Assembly: GCA_026984035.1 (NCBI GenBank)
Contig: JALSSW010000107.1
Span: forward strand, 1-52,427
Length of the DNA stretch: 52,427 nucleotides
Reading direction: 5' to 3'
Source: Planctomycetota bacterium
Lineage (GTDB): Bacteria > Planctomycetota > UBA1135 > GCA-002748355
Shown: in pieces, positions 51,126 through 52,427 of the stretch
How positions within the stretch are numbered: the first letter of the stretch is position 1
Layout of the letters: every line of letters starts with the position of its first letter
Translations under genes and position numbers: made by a program
Notes under the pieces: model-generated
What the model was told of the DNA's origin: nothing
What the model saw: the letters and a program-made list of their open reading frames with translations, nothing else
The model's database searches: none

Positions 51126-52331
51126 ATGGAGATACACACCGGTAGACCCCCGGAGTTCCCTCGGAACTTCAAATTTCAAAATCCCTTTACCAGAGTTCCC
51201 CTTGGACTTGTCCTCGGCCTCGCCGCTCTCGTCATCCTGGCCTTCTTTGTTGTGAGGGTCGGTCGGGTGACAGCGAGTGAAGTCGGAGTTCTTGTCAACA
51301 ACATCAACGGGGATGTCGAGATCATTCCCGAGCCGGGTTCGTTTTTTTACAACAGTTTGACCAGCGATCTCTACACCATCGATAAGACCGTGCACACCCT
51401 CAAGATGATGACGGACACCGGCGATGAGGTTCGCATCAAAACGAGGGACGGATCCGATGTCAGGTTGGATGTGGAAGTGAACTACTCTCTCCTGATGGAT
51501 GTCAAAGTCCTCAAGGAGCGTTTGGTCAAGGAGACAGGGGTTAAGAAGGTTCCCGTGTATCGAACCGTCGCAGACGGGCGCAGGGGGAGGCGGAGGACAT
51601 ATACCCTCGAAGAGGCCTGGCAGGCCAAATGGATTCGGGATTACAGCCGGGCTGTTATCCGCTATGTCTTCGGCTCCTTGGAGACCGAGACCTTTTATGA
51701 CGCTGCCAAGCGCGAAGAAAAGGCCCGTGAATCCGAAAGAGAGCTGAACAAGCTCTTAAACCCACATGGCATCCGAGTGACCAAGGTCATTCCCGATCGT
51801 TTCCGTTTCTACGATGAATATGAGAAAGCCATTCGGGACAAGAAAGAAGCTGACCAAGAAGTTGAGAAGCAAAAAGCCCTTGCTCGGGCAGCCATCGAAA
51901 AACAGGGCAAGGAAGTCGTCCTGATTCAGAAAAAAGCTGAAGTGGAGATTGCGAAAATCAAAGGGGAACTACAGGAGCAAATCCTGGGAGCCGAAGGTCG
52001 TGTGCTTCAGGTAAAGCGTGCTGCCGAGGCCTATGCCTATCGTCGCAAAGTCGAGGCGGATGCAGCCTATTACCAGGCTGAGCGCCGAGCCAAGGGCATT
52101 CTTGCTGCTGCCGAGGCCGAGGCCAAGGCGCTTTCCAATCTTGTTGCCGCTCTTTCGGGAGAAGGGGGTCGCAACCTCGTCCTTCGTGCTCTTGCAGAAC
52201 GTCTTCAGACTGCGCAGATAGAGGGGCAACCTTATGCGACCTCCTCTCTGATCCAGAAACTCCAGCTCGAAGGAAATACCAAGCCAAGCAACAAGGGAAG
52301 AAATTTTATGACCCCAGGAGGTGGTAAATGA
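51126..52331 (+). CDS. SPFH/Band 7 domain protein, HflK/prohibitin-like
   Basis: This 401-residue protein has one N-terminal TM (about 26-46, PLGLVLGLAALVILAFFVVRV), an SPFH domain (about 50-240: GVLVNNINGDVEIIPEPGSFFY, GSDVRLDVEVNYSL, VIRYVFGSLETETFYDAAKREE), then a long Glu/Ala/Lys-rich coiled coil (about 245-350) used for ring assembly. Such proteins form large membrane rings, as HflK-HflC around FtsH or flotillin rafts. AGAGGAGA precedes ATG 51126. Its stop overlaps the next gene by four bases (ATGA), like an HflK-HflC pair. Confidence 0.88.
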   Translation: MEIHTGRPPEFPRNFKFQNPFTRVPLGLVLGLAALVILAFFVVRVGRVTASEVGVLVNNINGDVEIIPEPGSFFYNSLTSDLYTIDKTVHTLKMMTDTGDEVRIKTRDGSDVRLDVEVNYSLLMDVKVLKERLVKETGVKKVPVYRTVADGRRGRRRTYTLEEAWQAKWIRDYSRAVIRYVFGSLETETFYDAAKREEKARESERELNKLLNPHGIRVTKVIPDRFRFYDEYEKAIRDKKEADQEVEKQKALARAAIEKQGKEVVLIQKKAEVEIAKIKGELQEQILGAEGRVLQVKRAAEAYAYRRKVEADAAYYQAERRAKGILAAAEAEAKALSNLVAALSGEGGRNLVLRALAERLQTAQIEGQPYATSSLIQKLQLEGNTKPSNKGRNFMTPGGGK

Positions 52332-52427
52332 AGATTCTCAATATCTTGGGATATGCCGTTTTGGTGGGAGTCCTCCTTGCCATTGTTGCCTGGATGCACG
52401 TGGTCAAGGTCGAGGTGGGACAAACCG
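52328..52427 (+). CDS. Start of a second membrane protein, probably an SPFH/HflC-like partner; truncated by the window
   Basis: ATG 52328 overlaps the preceding stop (ATGA) and has AGGAGG upstream. The 33 visible residues give one TM helix (ILGYAVLVGVLLAIVAWMHVV) followed by VEVGQT, the start of a typical SPFH strand. The coupling and N-terminal pattern suggest an HflC-like partner, but too little is visible to be sure. Confidence 0.55.
   Translation, partial: MKILNILGYAVLVGVLLAIVAWMHVVKVEVGQT

Noticed and set aside
1..52427. tRNA, rRNA, CRISPR arrays, insertion sequences, phage genes
   Set aside because: I looked for TΨC-like GTTCRA segments, evenly spaced direct repeats and transposase motifs and saw none that held up.

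Overview
The window looks like a chromosomal segment of a Gram-negative (outer-membrane) bacterium of moderate G+C content, most plausibly a planctomycete-like lineage. That placement is an inference. It rests on three secreted proteins that share a C-terminal beta-rich domain of a kind I associate with Planctomycetota, a VIT/VWA secreted protein, FHA and SPFH proteins, and a membrane pyrophosphatase. No rRNA, tRNA, CRISPR array, transposase or phage gene was seen. Both ends are cut inside genes (a CDF metal transporter on the left, a small membrane protein after an SPFH gene on the right).

Layout. 0-6.4 kb: metal handling and core metabolism, with a CDF exporter end, a feoB-feoA-carboxypeptidase-like operon, rpiA (split by a -1 frame change at a perfect slippery heptamer) and nadA. 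6.4-16.9 kb, mostly minus strand: VIT/VWA protein, polytopic GT-C-like membrane protein, stand-alone Clp N-domain protein, thioredoxin/DUF255 protein, RsfS, membrane pyrophosphatase (residues point to a K+-dependent, Na+-type pump) and a DedA protein. 17.1-23.1 kb: a three-gene overlapping ABC operon, an FHA protein, a small membrane protein and two overlapping glycosyltransferases. 23.2-28.6 kb: alpha/beta hydrolase, thiolase-like protein and a double-domain M16 peptidase.

29.1-42.3 kb, all plus strand: a complete TonB-dependent uptake locus. In order: secreted beta-helix-like protein, repeat-rich lipoprotein, TonB-dependent receptor with carboxypeptidase-regulatory N-domain, DUF3450-like coiled-coil protein, long ExbB (TtpC-like), short ExbB, ExbD, TonB, TPR lipoprotein, and a secreted lectin-like protein. 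Genes from about 31.2 to 41.3 kb are tightly packed or overlapping and look more A/T-rich than the surroundings. The DUF3450/TtpC/ExbB/ExbD/TonB/TPR order matches the TonB2/TonB3-type loci known from marine Gammaproteobacteria, so this looks like a dedicated, perhaps imported, uptake machine.

42.4-52.4 kb: glycosyltransferase, hutH, two secreted proteins, a possible small ORF behind a perfect inverted repeat, leuB, a single-chain LeuD-LeuC-order dehydratase, and an SPFH/HflK-like pair.

The least expected signal is non-coding. A repeated intergenic element is built around ATTCATGA (extended form CCCGNTTTATTCATGA) joined to a hairpin. Six loci carry the octamer, one of them as a 93-bp double-ended palindrome, and a seventh has a diverged copy. 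Some copies also share a GAGATC...CCTGGTGGGG core. Four copies read as ATG-AAT mini-ORFs of five codons.
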